A stretch of 40,338 bases of DNA from Segetibacter koreensis DSM 18137 (GCF_000374045.1 NZ_KB893336.1:1-40338); one strand, 5' to 3'; counted from the first letter of the stretch, positions 8,031 through 17,345 are shown. The notes: a model not told the origin generated them from the letters alone. Made by a program: numbers and translations.

Positions 8031-8933
8031 TTATTGCAGCATCGCAAGGTCCTCTTCATCTAAAAGTATGGTGATTGCTTCCAGGTTTTCTTTTAAGTGG
8101 TTTAATGACGATGTTCCGGGAATAGGCAGAATCCAAGGAGATTTATGTAAAAGCCACGCTAGGTTTATTTGAGCTTTGGAAGCTGCGTGTTTTTGGGCTA
8201 CTTTCTCTATTTTTTCGACTGCTTGTGGTAAAGAAGTGATTAATGAAAAAAATGGAATTAAGGGAATGCTGTTTTCTTCGCACGTTTTCAAAACTTCCTC
8301 TCCGCCCCTGGTTTCACCTATAGGTAGCTTTGCAGTCGTACGCTGTGTAAAGCTATACATGTTTTGAACCGTAGCTATTTTGCCATGCTTTAATCCCCAT
8401 TGCAATTCTGCATCTGTTACATTGCTTAATCCAACATGTAATATTTTCCCTTCGCGCTGAAGCTGAAACATGGCATCAACAGATTCGGCAAAAGGTACAG
8501 GGTTATTATGTGTTGACATACGAAAATGCACCACAGGCAATTGTTCCAGCTTTAATTGTTTAAGATTGTTGTCGATACTTTGCCTCAGTTCTTCAGGTCG
8601 GGTAAATACAGGCCAGCTTTTATCAGCCGCTCTTTTGGCTCCAACCTTTGTACAAATTACAAGATCAGAAGAATAGGGATACAAAGCTTCCACAATCAGC
8701 CGGTTGGTAACATCCGGTCCATAATAATCAGCGGTGTCAATAAAGTTTACGCCCTCGTCAACTGCTTTTCTCAATACCTGTATAGCCTCATCCCTGTTAG
8801 CTGGCTCACCCCAAATTCCTTCACCCGTCAAACGCATGGTGCCATATCCCATTCTATATACTTCCAAAGGAGAACCCGAGTCTTTTCCGACCGTTATTTT
8901 TTTTGATATTGTATTAGACGTTGAAGAATTCAT
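8031..8933 (-). CDS. aldo/keto reductase, PdxI (YdbC)-like, putative pyridoxal reductase
   Basis: This 300-residue protein follows the single-domain TIM-barrel plan of aldo/keto reductases. It shows YRMGYGTMRLTG, FIDTADYYGPDVTN (Asp66 and the catalytic Tyr), ICTKVGAKR with the catalytic Lys96, HVGLSNVT, and the NADPH-binding IPGTSSLNHLKEN near the end. From memory of E. coli PdxI, the similarity is close along the whole length, including YGPxVTN and EALYPYSxDL. The strand that normally carries the catalytic His (LHR) reads FRMSTH here, so the tetrad His seems absent, as it is in PdxI itself. The likely reaction is NADPH-dependent reduction of pyridoxal to pyridoxine, but other small aldehydes are possible. 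No vitamin B6 gene is adjacent. Confidence 0.85.
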   Translation of the reverse strand: MNSSTSNTISKKITVGKDSGSPLEVYRMGYGTMRLTGEGIWGEPANRDEAIQVLRKAVDEGVNFIDTADYYGPDVTNRLIVEALYPYSSDLVICTKVGAKRAADKSWPVFTRPEELRQSIDNNLKQLKLEQLPVVHFRMSTHNNPVPFAESVDAMFQLQREGKILHVGLSNVTDAELQWGLKHGKIATVQNMYSFTQRTTAKLPIGETRGGEEVLKTCEENSIPLIPFFSLITSLPQAVEKIEKVAQKHAASKAQINLAWLLHKSPWILPIPGTSSLNHLKENLEAITILLDEEDLAMLQ

Positions 8934-9048
8934 AATCGTAATTTTATGTGAACTATTTAATCTCTTGATAATTCCAGCCTTTATCCTAAATAATGCTGCG
9001 CACTTTATCAGGCTTAGACAAAAGCATTTAATCTTCTTGTTGCCGTTA

Positions 9049-9056
9049 CAAATGTA
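9049..9056 (-). promoter_or_regulatory. candidate -10 element for the aldo/keto reductase
   Basis: On the minus strand TACATTTG matches TAnnTTTG exactly. It lies in the 154-bp gap between the beta-propeller stop and the reductase start. No TTTG is found 19 bases upstream, so this is a weak call. Confidence 0.25.
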
Positions 9057-9087
9057 TTAAACCCTGCACTTTGTAATTTTAGTGGTG

Positions 9088-10224
9088 TTACTTTCTTATA
9101 CCTCCAGTGCCAAACTGGTTTCCAGCCTTTACAGCCTTATTGCCATCAAAATCTATTTCCACCATTTTCTCGCTTTCTACATTGTTATAAAACTCATCCT
9201 GCAATGTTGTGAGTATCTTACGGGTTTTAACATCGATCACCTCCCCGCTTGATGGATAAACATATTTTCCATCTATGCTAAAAGTAATCCATCCTGGCAT
9301 GTCCTGTACCGGGATAGTCGTTAATTGCTGATAAGGTTTCATAGCATTAAAAACATGTACGCGCATGTTATGCCCGTCCGCCACCCACAATTCCTTTTCA
9401 TCGGGAGTAAGGCCAATGCCATGACTGGGATTGCCGTGTCGCCGTACCGGGCCCATATTCCATCCTTCTACCTCTATGCGTGCAAGTTTTTTGCCTGTTG
9501 TAAGATCTCCCACTTCAAAACCAAGAAGGCTATCAACAGTCGCATAAACAAGGGTTTCTTTGCCATTGATAGTAAAGGGGCGGACGAAGTTTCCGAAAGG
9601 ACCGACTTTGTTAACAAGCGCATTATTTTTTGCATCTGAAACATACAACCAGGGTGATGCAATATCCGCAAGGTAAACAAGGTTTCCTGCAGGACCAGAT
9701 ATGGTATTATGCGCTCTTTTAAAAACAGTGATCTTTTTTATGATATCGCCCGTAGTGCAATCTACAACGTTCCAAAAGTCTTTTTCTAAAGAAGGGAGAT
9801 ACATCGTTTTTCCGTCAGGTGAAACAGACATGCGGTCACACCCTCCATCAAATTTTTTCTCCCAAACAATTTTTTCTGTTGTCAGGTCTATGCGTTGCAG
9901 CGATTCAAGCGTGCTTATATAAATGCTGTTGAGAGGCAGGCTCACAGCAATGCCTTTAACATTCGAAGGCGTTTTATCCGGGTGAAGTCCTCCGGTGACA
10001 ATGCGTTTTACAAACCGGTGATTATTATTAATATCAAAAACGAGCAGACCATGTCCGCCATATCCTAAGTAATCTCTGATCCCCGGCACTGCTACATATA
10101 AATATTTCTTTGTTGCTACCGGAGAAAATAAAAAAGTACTGTGCTTTTTTCGTGGTATGGCCGCTTCTATAAACAACATGGCTAACAACGATAGCAAAAG
10201 AAAAACAAGTGGCTTTATTTTCAT
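9088..10224 (-). CDS. secreted YncE-like beta-propeller protein
   Basis: This 378-residue protein starts with a signal peptide (MKIKPLVFLLLSLLAMLFIEA). The rest is a string of about seven blade-like repeats with the typical pattern of a propeller: YLYVAVPG, NSIYISTLESLQRIDLTT, GCDRMSVSPDGKTMYLPS, NLVYLADIASPWLYVSDA, HGIGLTPDEKELWVADG, and DMPGWITFSIDGKYVYPSS. The SPDGK/TPDEK/SIDGK motifs are characteristic of YncE/cytochrome d1-like propellers. No haem-binding CxxCH is present, so it is not a cytochrome. It is probably periplasmic or surface-exposed and binds a ligand or protein. It is divergent from the GMC dehydrogenase, sharing a 295-bp promoter region; a functional link to that dehydrogenase is only a guess. 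Confidence 0.82.
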   Translation of the reverse strand: MKIKPLVFLLLSLLAMLFIEAAIPRKKHSTFLFSPVATKKYLYVAVPGIRDYLGYGGHGLLVFDINNNHRFVKRIVTGGLHPDKTPSNVKGIAVSLPLNSIYISTLESLQRIDLTTEKIVWEKKFDGGCDRMSVSPDGKTMYLPSLEKDFWNVVDCTTGDIIKKITVFKRAHNTISGPAGNLVYLADIASPWLYVSDAKNNALVNKVGPFGNFVRPFTINGKETLVYATVDSLLGFEVGDLTTGKKLARIEVEGWNMGPVRRHGNPSHGIGLTPDEKELWVADGHNMRVHVFNAMKPYQQLTTIPVQDMPGWITFSIDGKYVYPSSGEVIDVKTRKILTTLQDEFYNNVESEKMVEIDFDGNKAVKAGNQFGTGGIRK

Positions 10225-10450
10225 ATAATCATTTTATTAACTGCCATTCTTCCAATTATATTTTTTTAAGTCGTTTAAGATCAAAGCAGTTTTTAAATTT
10301 TGTGTGATAAAGGAAAGTTAGGGTAAATTGTTTGTAATTATGGTAGGCCCAGTGCAGGTTCATCATCATTTAAGTTGCTTATAAATTATTTAATAAATTT
10401 TATTCTCTTTTTTTATTTTTTCTATTGCCGGGGGTTATTGCAAAAAAATA

Positions 10451-10481
10451 TTTCTGTATTCAACTTATATTTTTACATTTA
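10451..10481 (+). promoter_or_regulatory. candidate promoter for the GMC dehydrogenase genes
   Basis: TTTC at 10451-10454, exactly 19 bases, then TACATTTA at 10474-10481. This differs from TTTG-N19-TAnnTTTG at one base in each box. The predicted start of transcription is about 32 bases before the ATG at 10520. Confidence 0.4.
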
Positions 10482-10519
10482 GAAATTCTTATGATTTTCT
10501 AACTGCTTACCAAAAAATA

Positions 10520-12259
10520 ATGGGCGATATACAAATTAAAAAATCAACAAAAATTTACGATGCAGTAGTTGTTGGTTCTGGTGCCGGAGGAGGAATGTCT
10601 GCATACGTTTTAGCTAATGCCGGAGCAAAAGTTTTATTATTAGAAGCTGGACCTTTCTTCGATCCTGTTAAACATTCACAACAATTAAAGTTCCCTTACG
10701 ATTCACCAAGAAGAGGCGCTGGCACTAAATTCAGGGCTTTTGGTGACTTTGATGCAGCTTATGGTGGTTGGCAACTGGAAGGTGAGCCTTACACAAAAAA
10801 AGAAAATACCGAGTTTGATTGGTTCCGATCCAGGATGCTGGGGGGCCGTACCAATCACTGGGGTAGGATATCACTACGGTTCGGGCCCAAAGATTTTCAA
10901 CCTAATGATGGTTACAGCGAAAACTGGCCGATAACGTACGAAGAAGTAAAACCTTATTACGATAAGGTAGATATGCTGATTGGTGTCTACGGCACTAAAG
11001 AAGGACTAGAGAATGACCCTGATGGAATTTATCTTCCACCTCCGAAGCTTCGACTAAATGAAATGTTTATTAAAAAAGGAGCAGAAAGTGTAGGTGTAAA
11101 AGTAATTCCGGGAAGAGGTTCTGTTTTAACCAAAGCACTTACTAATAATAAAGACCGCGGATCTTGTTTCTTCTGCGGACAATGCAACCGAAGCTGCAAG
11201 GTGTATGCTGATTTTTCTGCTTCATCATGCCTGGTTATTCCAGCTTTAAAGACAGGGAATCTCGAGGTGATCTCCAACGCAATGGTTCGGGAAGTACTTA
11301 CAGACGAGAAGGGGCTCGCAACTGGTGTTTCTTACGTAAGCAAAGAAGATATGCAAGAATACCAGGTGAAGGGAAAAACCGTAATTCTTGGTGCAAGCTC
11401 CTGCGAAAGTGCAAGAATAATGCTTAATTCAAAATCTAAAACGCATCCTAATGGCCTTGCCAATAGCAGTGGCCTTGTAGGTAAATATTTGCAGGATTCT
11501 ACAGGTGCTTCTTTATCCGGCATACTTCCGCAGTTGGTTGATCGTAAGCGTTATAATGAAGATGGCGTAGGGAGCATTCACTTATTAGGACCGTGGGTGT
11601 ATGATAATAAAAAACTTGATTTCCCTCGCGGATATCATATAGAGTTTGGTGGAGGAATGGGTATGCCGGGATATGGGTTTGGCGGAGACGTACCAAAAGT
11701 AAACGGCCAGGTAGCTGGGGCCGATGGAAAGATGAAAGAAGCTGGAGGTTTTGGTGCTTCATTAAAAAATGATTATCGCCGCTTTTATGGTACCGGTGTT
11801 GGAATGTCTGGCCGTGGCGTAGGAATGGCAAGAATTGATAATTATTGCGAAATTGATCCTAACGTGGTAGATAGATTTGGAATACCTGTTTTGCGCTTTC
11901 ATTACAAGTGGAACAATGATGAAATAAACCAGGCAAAGCATATGCAAGAGACATTTCAGTCGATTATGCACGCCATGGGTGCTATTGTCACATCTTCTGA
12001 ACGTAATGCTGAAAACAACTGGGGGTTAGAAGCTCCGGGAAGAATAATACATGAAGTAGGAACAGCAAGAATGGGTAATGACCCGAAAAAATCAGTATTA
12101 AACAAATGGTGCCAGGCGCATGATTGTAAAAATCTTTTTGTTGTTGACGGTGCATCTCAAGTGCAACAATCAGACAAAAACGCAACCTGGACTATCCTTG
12201 CTTTTTCCATGAGAACAGCAGAATACATATTGGAGCAGAATAAAAAGCAGAATGTATAA
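10520..12259 (+). CDS. GMC-family FAD-dependent dehydrogenase, catalytic subunit (FAD-GDH/gluconate dehydrogenase-like)
   Basis: This 579-residue flavoprotein opens with the FAD-binding Rossmann motif (VVVGSGAGGG, residues 17-25; LLLEAGP about 38-44). FDWFRSRMLGGRTNHWG is the GMC signature region. Near the C-terminus IHEVGTARMG supplies the conserved His and VVDGASQVQQSDKNATWT the closing FAD/active-site loop. Residues 216-226 read CFFCGQCNRSC, four Cys spaced C-x2-C-x2-C-x3-C, similar to the cluster that binds an Fe-S centre in bacterial FAD glucose dehydrogenase. There is no signal peptide; the downstream partner carries a Tat signal, so the pair is probably exported folded together. Sugar or polyol oxidation in the periplasm is likely; the substrate is not shown by sequence. 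No cytochrome subunit gene is adjacent. Confidence 0.9.
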   Translation: MGDIQIKKSTKIYDAVVVGSGAGGGMSAYVLANAGAKVLLLEAGPFFDPVKHSQQLKFPYDSPRRGAGTKFRAFGDFDAAYGGWQLEGEPYTKKENTEFDWFRSRMLGGRTNHWGRISLRFGPKDFQPNDGYSENWPITYEEVKPYYDKVDMLIGVYGTKEGLENDPDGIYLPPPKLRLNEMFIKKGAESVGVKVIPGRGSVLTKALTNNKDRGSCFFCGQCNRSCKVYADFSASSCLVIPALKTGNLEVISNAMVREVLTDEKGLATGVSYVSKEDMQEYQVKGKTVILGASSCESARIMLNSKSKTHPNGLANSSGLVGKYLQDSTGASLSGILPQLVDRKRYNEDGVGSIHLLGPWVYDNKKLDFPRGYHIEFGGGMGMPGYGFGGDVPKVNGQVAGADGKMKEAGGFGASLKNDYRRFYGTGVGMSGRGVGMARIDNYCEIDPNVVDRFGIPVLRFHYKWNNDEINQAKHMQETFQSIMHAMGAIVTSSERNAENNWGLEAPGRIIHEVGTARMGNDPKKSVLNKWCQAHDCKNLFVVDGASQVQQSDKNATWTILAFSMRTAEYILEQNKKQNV

Positions 12260-12276
12260 TACTATTTTTTAAAACT

Positions 12277-12406
12277 CTATTGTTTAACGAGATTGTGTGG
12301 AACAAAACCCAATGCTCATATAGCAACTCCGGTTGTGTCACTCACTTGTACTGCATCTTTTTCATGGCAGCAAAAATGTGAGTAACCGTTACATGTTAAA
12401 CAATAG
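12277..12406. repeat. nested inverted repeat between the dehydrogenase genes
   Basis: Outer arms are a perfect 12-bp inverted repeat, CTATTGTTTAAC (12277-12288) and GTTAAACAATAG (12395-12406). Inside them CGGTT plus ACTCAC (12330-12334, 12340-12345) pairs with GTGAGT plus AACCG (12378-12388) with a 5-base bulge. The transcript could fold into one long interrupted hairpin. There is no T-run typical of a terminator and no obvious target-site duplication. It could be an mRNA processing or attenuation element, or a small MITE-like insertion. Confidence 0.6.
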
Positions 12407-12460
12407 AAATCTATACTGCATTTGGCAAAGTTGAAATTTAAAACTCTTTAAAAACATTTT

Positions 12461-13111
12461 ATGAACAGGCGGGATTCATTAAAAGCGCTAACTATAGGCA
12501 CCCTTTCTACAGAGGTTTTATTAAAAGCATGTAAACCAAAGGACCAAAATGTTGAAGCGTCCAAAGTTAACACATCAGAGTCTGACCGTCCGCAAGAAGA
12601 ATTAGATAGAAATAAGGAATTAAATGCTGAAAAATTTTTTACTCCGCATGAGATGGCTACCATAACGGTATTAGGAGACATCATTATTCCAAAAGATGAT
12701 AAGTCAGGAAGCGCTTCTGATGCAAAGGTTCCGGAATTTATAGAGTTTATCGTAAAGGATATACCCGACCACCAGTTGCCAATGAGAGGAGGTTTGCGTT
12801 GGCTTGATCTTCAAATGCTTAACCGTTATAATAATTCATTTAAAGATTGCACTGCTGATCAGCAACTTCAAATGGTTACCGAGTTAGCATATCCTGCTAA
12901 AGCAAAGCCTGAAATGCAGCAGGGAGTAGCCTTTTTTAATCGTATGAGAAGTCTTACAGCCACCGGTTTTTTTACCAGTAAGATGGGCCTGGATGACCTT
13001 GGATATGTAGGTAACAGGCCAAACCAATGGAATGGCGTCCCCGATGATGTATTAAAACAATACGGACTAGCTTACACTGATAAAGAATTAAAGGAAAGTG
13101 TTAGTTTTTAA
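12461..13111 (+). CDS. gluconate 2-dehydrogenase subunit 3 family protein (Tat-exported small subunit)
   Basis: This 216-residue protein begins MNRRDSLKALTIGTLSTEVL, a twin-arginine type signal, with a Cys at residue 26 that could also be a lipidation site. A charged linker follows, then FFTPHEMATITVLGDIIIPKDDKSG, the typical opening of the subunit 3 family, and EFIEFIVKD, MRGGLRWLD and a C-terminal segment around GFFTSKMGLDDLGY and WNGVPDDVL. In FAD glucose/gluconate dehydrogenases this small subunit acts as the Tat carrier and chaperone of the signal-less GMC subunit, which is the gene immediately upstream. It ends about 70 bp before a strong terminator, so the two-gene unit stops here and contains no cytochrome. 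Confidence 0.88.
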   Translation: MNRRDSLKALTIGTLSTEVLLKACKPKDQNVEASKVNTSESDRPQEELDRNKELNAEKFFTPHEMATITVLGDIIIPKDDKSGSASDAKVPEFIEFIVKDIPDHQLPMRGGLRWLDLQMLNRYNNSFKDCTADQQLQMVTELAYPAKAKPEMQQGVAFFNRMRSLTATGFFTSKMGLDDLGYVGNRPNQWNGVPDDVLKQYGLAYTDKELKESVSF

Positions 13112-13181
13112 ATTTTAAAGGCTTGAACAGATTAAAATTGCAGGTGCTAAAATTAGGTGTTTTACCAACTGAGAAAATAAT

Positions 13182-13212
13182 AAAAGAGACGGCTAATCAG
13201 GCGTCTCTTTTT
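13182..13212 (+). terminator. Rho-independent terminator after the dehydrogenase pair
   Basis: A perfect 10-bp stem AAAAGAGACG (13182-13191) and CGTCTCTTTT (13202-13211) encloses a 10-base loop and ends in a T-run. It lies 70 bases after the stop codon of the small subunit. Confidence 0.85.
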
Positions 13213-13565
13213 GATTCCCACTTCTGCCACTAAAAAGCTTTTCTTAACTGTAAGTATTGAGATAACGTCCATTGTGTTCCAGGTTAAAAGGCAATTTTTT
13301 ATCAATTCATATTTTCTTAACTTAGGTTGCTTGCACACCAAGAAGTGCCTGCCTTGCTTTTTCTTGTTGTATAGTTCCGTTTCGCTACACCATGAGTCCA
13401 CACCATTAAGGACTTGCTAAGCCAGGATAAAGAGCAACATTAGATTTACTCATAATAAAAGCACTCTTATTATAAAGAAGTATTCTATTTATAAAAATAA
13501 AATACAGATTATATCGCAGATATATCTATGTGATCTATAACTTTATGCAACACATCCTGTGAAAA
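13213..13565. other. 353-bp gap upstream of the PAS kinase
   Basis: No recognisable gene. Two overlapping short frames on opposite strands (13162-13401 and 13211-13420) lack any family likeness. TAACTTTA at 13538-13545 is a partial match to the -10 consensus, 20 bases before the kinase start, but has no matching upstream box. Confidence 0.45.
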
Positions 13566-16500
13566 ATGGAAAACGACAACGTTTTAAACGACCCGGGTCA
13601 GAAAAAATTTCAAACCGAAAAATGTAATCCTTACTGCTATACAGATTTGTTTTCAAAAGCTCCTTGCATGATAGCTATCTTAAGAGGCAAGGAACACATT
13701 ATTGAAACTGCCAATCCGCGATTTTTACAATTTATAGGCAAAAAAGACATTATCGCAAAAAAGCTAAGAGAAGTACAACCGGCACTGGAGGAGCAAGGTT
13801 TTGTACAACTATTAGACAATGTTTATAATACCGGTCAATCTTTTTCTGCAACTGAATTAAAAGTAAAAATAGACATCGAAAGCAATGGTATTTTGGTAGA
13901 TAATTATGTGAATTTAGTTTTAGAAGCTTGCAAAAATGTGGATGGCGAGATCGAGGGTTTGTTTTTGTTTGCAAGCGATGTAACTGAGTTAATACTGGCA
14001 CGTAAAAAAGCCGAGGAAAGTGAAAGCCTGTACCGGCAAATCGTTGAAATAGCACAGGAAGGTATATGGATGGTTGACAAAGAAAACGAGACCATTTTTG
14101 TTAATGCTCAACTTGCTGAAATATTAGGATACACTCCGGAAGAAATGATTGGTAAGAAAAACAGTTTTTTCATGGATGAAGATGGTAAAAAAATAGCGTC
14201 GGATGCCGCTATTGGCAGGATACCGGGAAGGAATGAAAAAATGGATGTACCCTGTATCAAAAAAAATGGAAAAAAAGTTTGGCTTAATTTCTCGGGTTCT
14301 ACTTTAATAGATGAACAGGGGCAGTACAATGGCGCTATTGCCATGGTTATAGATGTTACCGAACGAAAAATAGCAGAAGAGAAATTAATGCAGAGTGAAG
14401 AACGTTTTCGTGCACTTATTGAAAATACACATGATGCCATCGTTTTGTATGACAAGGATTTAATAACCATTTATAGAAGTTCGTCCGCAACCAGAATAAT
14501 GGGCTATAACGATGAGGATAGACTTGATAAAAAGTTGAATCTAGTAATTCATCCCGACGATGCGAAAAAAATAAACAGACATATTGTTGAAGTACTAAAT
14601 ACCCCTGGTAAGACGCTTAGGTTTACAATCAGAACTAAACATAAAGCCGGGCACTACATATGGATTGAAGGAGTTTCAACAAATTTATTGCATAATGAAA
14701 TTGTTCATGCCATAGTTACTAATTTCAGAGATATTACTCAAAAAAAGCAATTTGAAGAAACCTTAAAATTTAATGAAAAACGTTTTAGGGCATTAATTGA
14801 AAACAGTGAAGATTTGCTTGCTCTTATTAATGAGGATGAAAAGGTAAAATATGTAAGCCCGGCAGTAAAAAGAATATTGGGTTATACAACTAATGAAATT
14901 TGTGATCGCCACTATTTCCATATAATACAGCCCGAAGATATGGAAGCGGCTCAGGAGGCATTAAAAAAAGTACTTGCAAATCCGGCAAAGCCTATTCCTG
15001 TAGTAGCGCGAAACAAGAAAAAAGACGGCTCTTATATTTGGATGGAAGGTACTATTACCAATATGCTGAAAGTACAAGGCGTAAACGCCATAGTTTCAAA
15101 TACAAGAGATATCACTCAACGAAAAATTGCAGAAGATGTAACGCGAAAAAACGAAGCCCTGTTAGCCGAGGCGCAACGAATTGCAAAATATGGAAATTGG
15201 AACCTCGATCTAATCTCCGATACACTTACCTGGTCCGATGAGCTTTTTAATGTGTTTGGAATTGAAAAGAATTTATTTGGCCAAAGTTTTAATTCATTTA
15301 TTGATTTAATAGACGAGGCTGACCGAGACTACGTTCTCAATAGCTCCCATTACGCACAAACAACAGGAAAGCCATTTGATATTGAATATCATATTACAAC
15401 TCCCTTAGGAGAAAAACGTATTATACATGACATAGGCAGTGCAGAACTTGATTCAACAGGAAAAGTAATACGCCTGTATGGTACTGCTCAAAACATTACA
15501 GAACGTAAAAAAGCCGAAGAAGAATTAATAAAAGAAAAAAACCTCTCTGATTCTATAATAAACAATTTAACCGGTATTTTTTATCTTTTAAATATAAATG
15601 GAAGATTTTTAAGATGGAATAAAAATGCAGAAACGATTACCGGCTATACCGCTGAGGAACTGCGCGAAATAAATGCAGTTGATCTGTTCGATGAGGATGA
15701 AAAAGAAATGATTGCTCAAAAAATAGAAGAAGTATTTATAAAAGGCAAGGCAAAGGTTGAAGCAAATCTTGTAACTAAAAACAACGGTAAAATTCCTTAT
15801 TTTTTCAAAGCGTCCGCAGCTGTTTTCGAAGGTACTCCCTGCCTCATCGGAATGGGAATTGATATTAGGGAACGCAAAGAAACAGAAGCGATCATAAAGG
15901 AAAGTGAAGCAAAATACCATTCATTTTTTCAAAACAATATGGATGCTGTTCTGCTAACGACCTCTACAGGACAAATATTAGAGGCCAACCCGCAAGCCGG
16001 AGTAATTTTTGGAATGAATGAAAGAGATATTTGTGCTGCAAGCATATTTAATCTTGCCGATCCGACAGACGAACGGATACAGATGCTTTCTGAAGAACTT
16101 CGCGGTACAGGAAGAGCAAAAGGCGAAGTCAACATGTTACGCAAGAATGGAACCGCTTTCCCTTGTGAGATAGCTGCTGTTACCTATAAAGATGGCTGTA
16201 AAGAGGAAAGGACAAGTATAATAATCAGAGATATTTCCGAAAGAAAACGCGCAGAAGAAGGATTATTAAAAGTAAATGAACGATATAAGTTAGCAACCAG
16301 GGCAACCAGTAACGCAATTTGGGATTGGGATCTTCTTAATGACAGGACTTACTGGTCTGAAGCATATCAAACTACCTTTGGCTATAACACTTCAGGTGCT
16401 CCTCAAAAATTTAAGAGTTGGATTGACCGCGTACATCCTTTAGATAGGGAAAGGGTATATAATAAAATTATTAAAGCAATATCAGGAAACGCCGGAAATT

Positions 16501-17345
16501 ATTGGGAAGATGAATATAGATTCATAAAAGCCGACGGAACTATAGCGTATGTGTCCGACAGAGGAAATTTGGTGTATGACGAGCAAAATATTCCCACTCG
16601 CTTTGTAGGCGCAATGCAGGATATTACATTGAGAAAAGAAATTGAAAATGAACGGGAATTACTAATAAAAGAACTGACAAAAACCAATGCCGACCTGAAG
16701 CAGTTTTCATTTATCACTTCACATAATTTAAGGGCTCCCCTATCTAACATCACTGCCATATTAGATCTTATAAACTATTCCACATTAGATGAAGAAAATC
16801 GTGCTATGCTGGAAATGCTAAAAGTATCAGGTAAACAACTAAGTTCAACAATAGAAGATCTTTCAAGTATTCTAATAATAAAAAATAATATAAATGTAGA
16901 AGTTACCTCAATTAATATTCAACATATTTTCAAAGAAATAGAGAAAACATTTATAAATGAATTAAACAATGTGGGAGGAACTATTATTACCGATTTTAAA
17001 GTTCCCGAGCTGAACTTTCATAAGACATATCTTGAAAGTATTTTCATAAACCTTATTTCAAATGCTATAAAATACCGATCACCTGAACGTAATTTAGTTT
17101 TAAAAATTTCAACCTTTTACAATGCCAATGGAAATTGTGAACTTACCTTTTCTGATAACGGAATTGGAATTGATTTAGTAAGACATAAAAATAAAATTTT
17201 TGGGCTTTACCAAAGATTTAATAGTGAAATAGAAGGGCATGGTTTAGGTTTATTTATTATTAAATCGCAAATAAATGCACTCCGCGGAACTATAGAAATT
17301 GAAAGCGAAGTTGATAAAGGAACAAAATTTATAATAACCTTTTAG
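13566..17345 (+). CDS. multi-PAS soluble sensor histidine kinase
   Basis: This 1259-residue protein has no signal peptide or membrane helix, so it should sense in the cytoplasm. Eight PAS-type modules follow each other at about 25-150, 155-275, 279-400, 405-525, 531-655, 660-778, 781-900 and 905-1025. Each of the first seven ends in the D-[IV]-[TS]-E/Q-R-K-like linker of PAC motifs (for example DVTERKIAEEKL, DITQRKIAED, DISERKRAEEG). The kinase core has the phospho-acceptor His1053 in ITSHNLRAPLSN, an N-box NLISNAIKYRSPE, and G-boxes DNGIGID and GHGLGLFI. There is no receiver domain and no partner regulator adjacent, so the downstream target is unknown. PAS modules 3 and 4 share the opening RFRALIEN and look like a recent duplication. 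No haem- or FMN-binding motif was recognised. Confidence 0.92.
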   Translation: MENDNVLNDPGQKKFQTEKCNPYCYTDLFSKAPCMIAILRGKEHIIETANPRFLQFIGKKDIIAKKLREVQPALEEQGFVQLLDNVYNTGQSFSATELKVKIDIESNGILVDNYVNLVLEACKNVDGEIEGLFLFASDVTELILARKKAEESESLYRQIVEIAQEGIWMVDKENETIFVNAQLAEILGYTPEEMIGKKNSFFMDEDGKKIASDAAIGRIPGRNEKMDVPCIKKNGKKVWLNFSGSTLIDEQGQYNGAIAMVIDVTERKIAEEKLMQSEERFRALIENTHDAIVLYDKDLITIYRSSSATRIMGYNDEDRLDKKLNLVIHPDDAKKINRHIVEVLNTPGKTLRFTIRTKHKAGHYIWIEGVSTNLLHNEIVHAIVTNFRDITQKKQFEETLKFNEKRFRALIENSEDLLALINEDEKVKYVSPAVKRILGYTTNEICDRHYFHIIQPEDMEAAQEALKKVLANPAKPIPVVARNKKKDGSYIWMEGTITNMLKVQGVNAIVSNTRDITQRKIAEDVTRKNEALLAEAQRIAKYGNWNLDLISDTLTWSDELFNVFGIEKNLFGQSFNSFIDLIDEADRDYVLNSSHYAQTTGKPFDIEYHITTPLGEKRIIHDIGSAELDSTGKVIRLYGTAQNITERKKAEEELIKEKNLSDSIINNLTGIFYLLNINGRFLRWNKNAETITGYTAEELREINAVDLFDEDEKEMIAQKIEEVFIKGKAKVEANLVTKNNGKIPYFFKASAAVFEGTPCLIGMGIDIRERKETEAIIKESEAKYHSFFQNNMDAVLLTTSTGQILEANPQAGVIFGMNERDICAASIFNLADPTDERIQMLSEELRGTGRAKGEVNMLRKNGTAFPCEIAAVTYKDGCKEERTSIIIRDISERKRAEEGLLKVNERYKLATRATSNAIWDWDLLNDRTYWSEAYQTTFGYNTSGAPQKFKSWIDRVHPLDRERVYNKIIKAISGNAGNYWEDEYRFIKADGTIAYVSDRGNLVYDEQNIPTRFVGAMQDITLRKEIENERELLIKELTKTNADLKQFSFITSHNLRAPLSNITAILDLINYSTLDEENRAMLEMLKVSGKQLSSTIEDLSSILIIKNNINVEVTSINIQHIFKEIEKTFINELNNVGGTIITDFKVPELNFHKTYLESIFINLISNAIKYRSPERNLVLKISTFYNANGNCELTFSDNGIGIDLVRHKNKIFGLYQRFNSEIEGHGLGLFIIKSQINALRGTIEIESEVDKGTKFIITF

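Noticed and set aside
13162-13420. Two overlapping frames of 79 and 69 codons on opposite strands
   Set aside because: One covers the terminator hairpin; neither resembles a known family or has a credible start.
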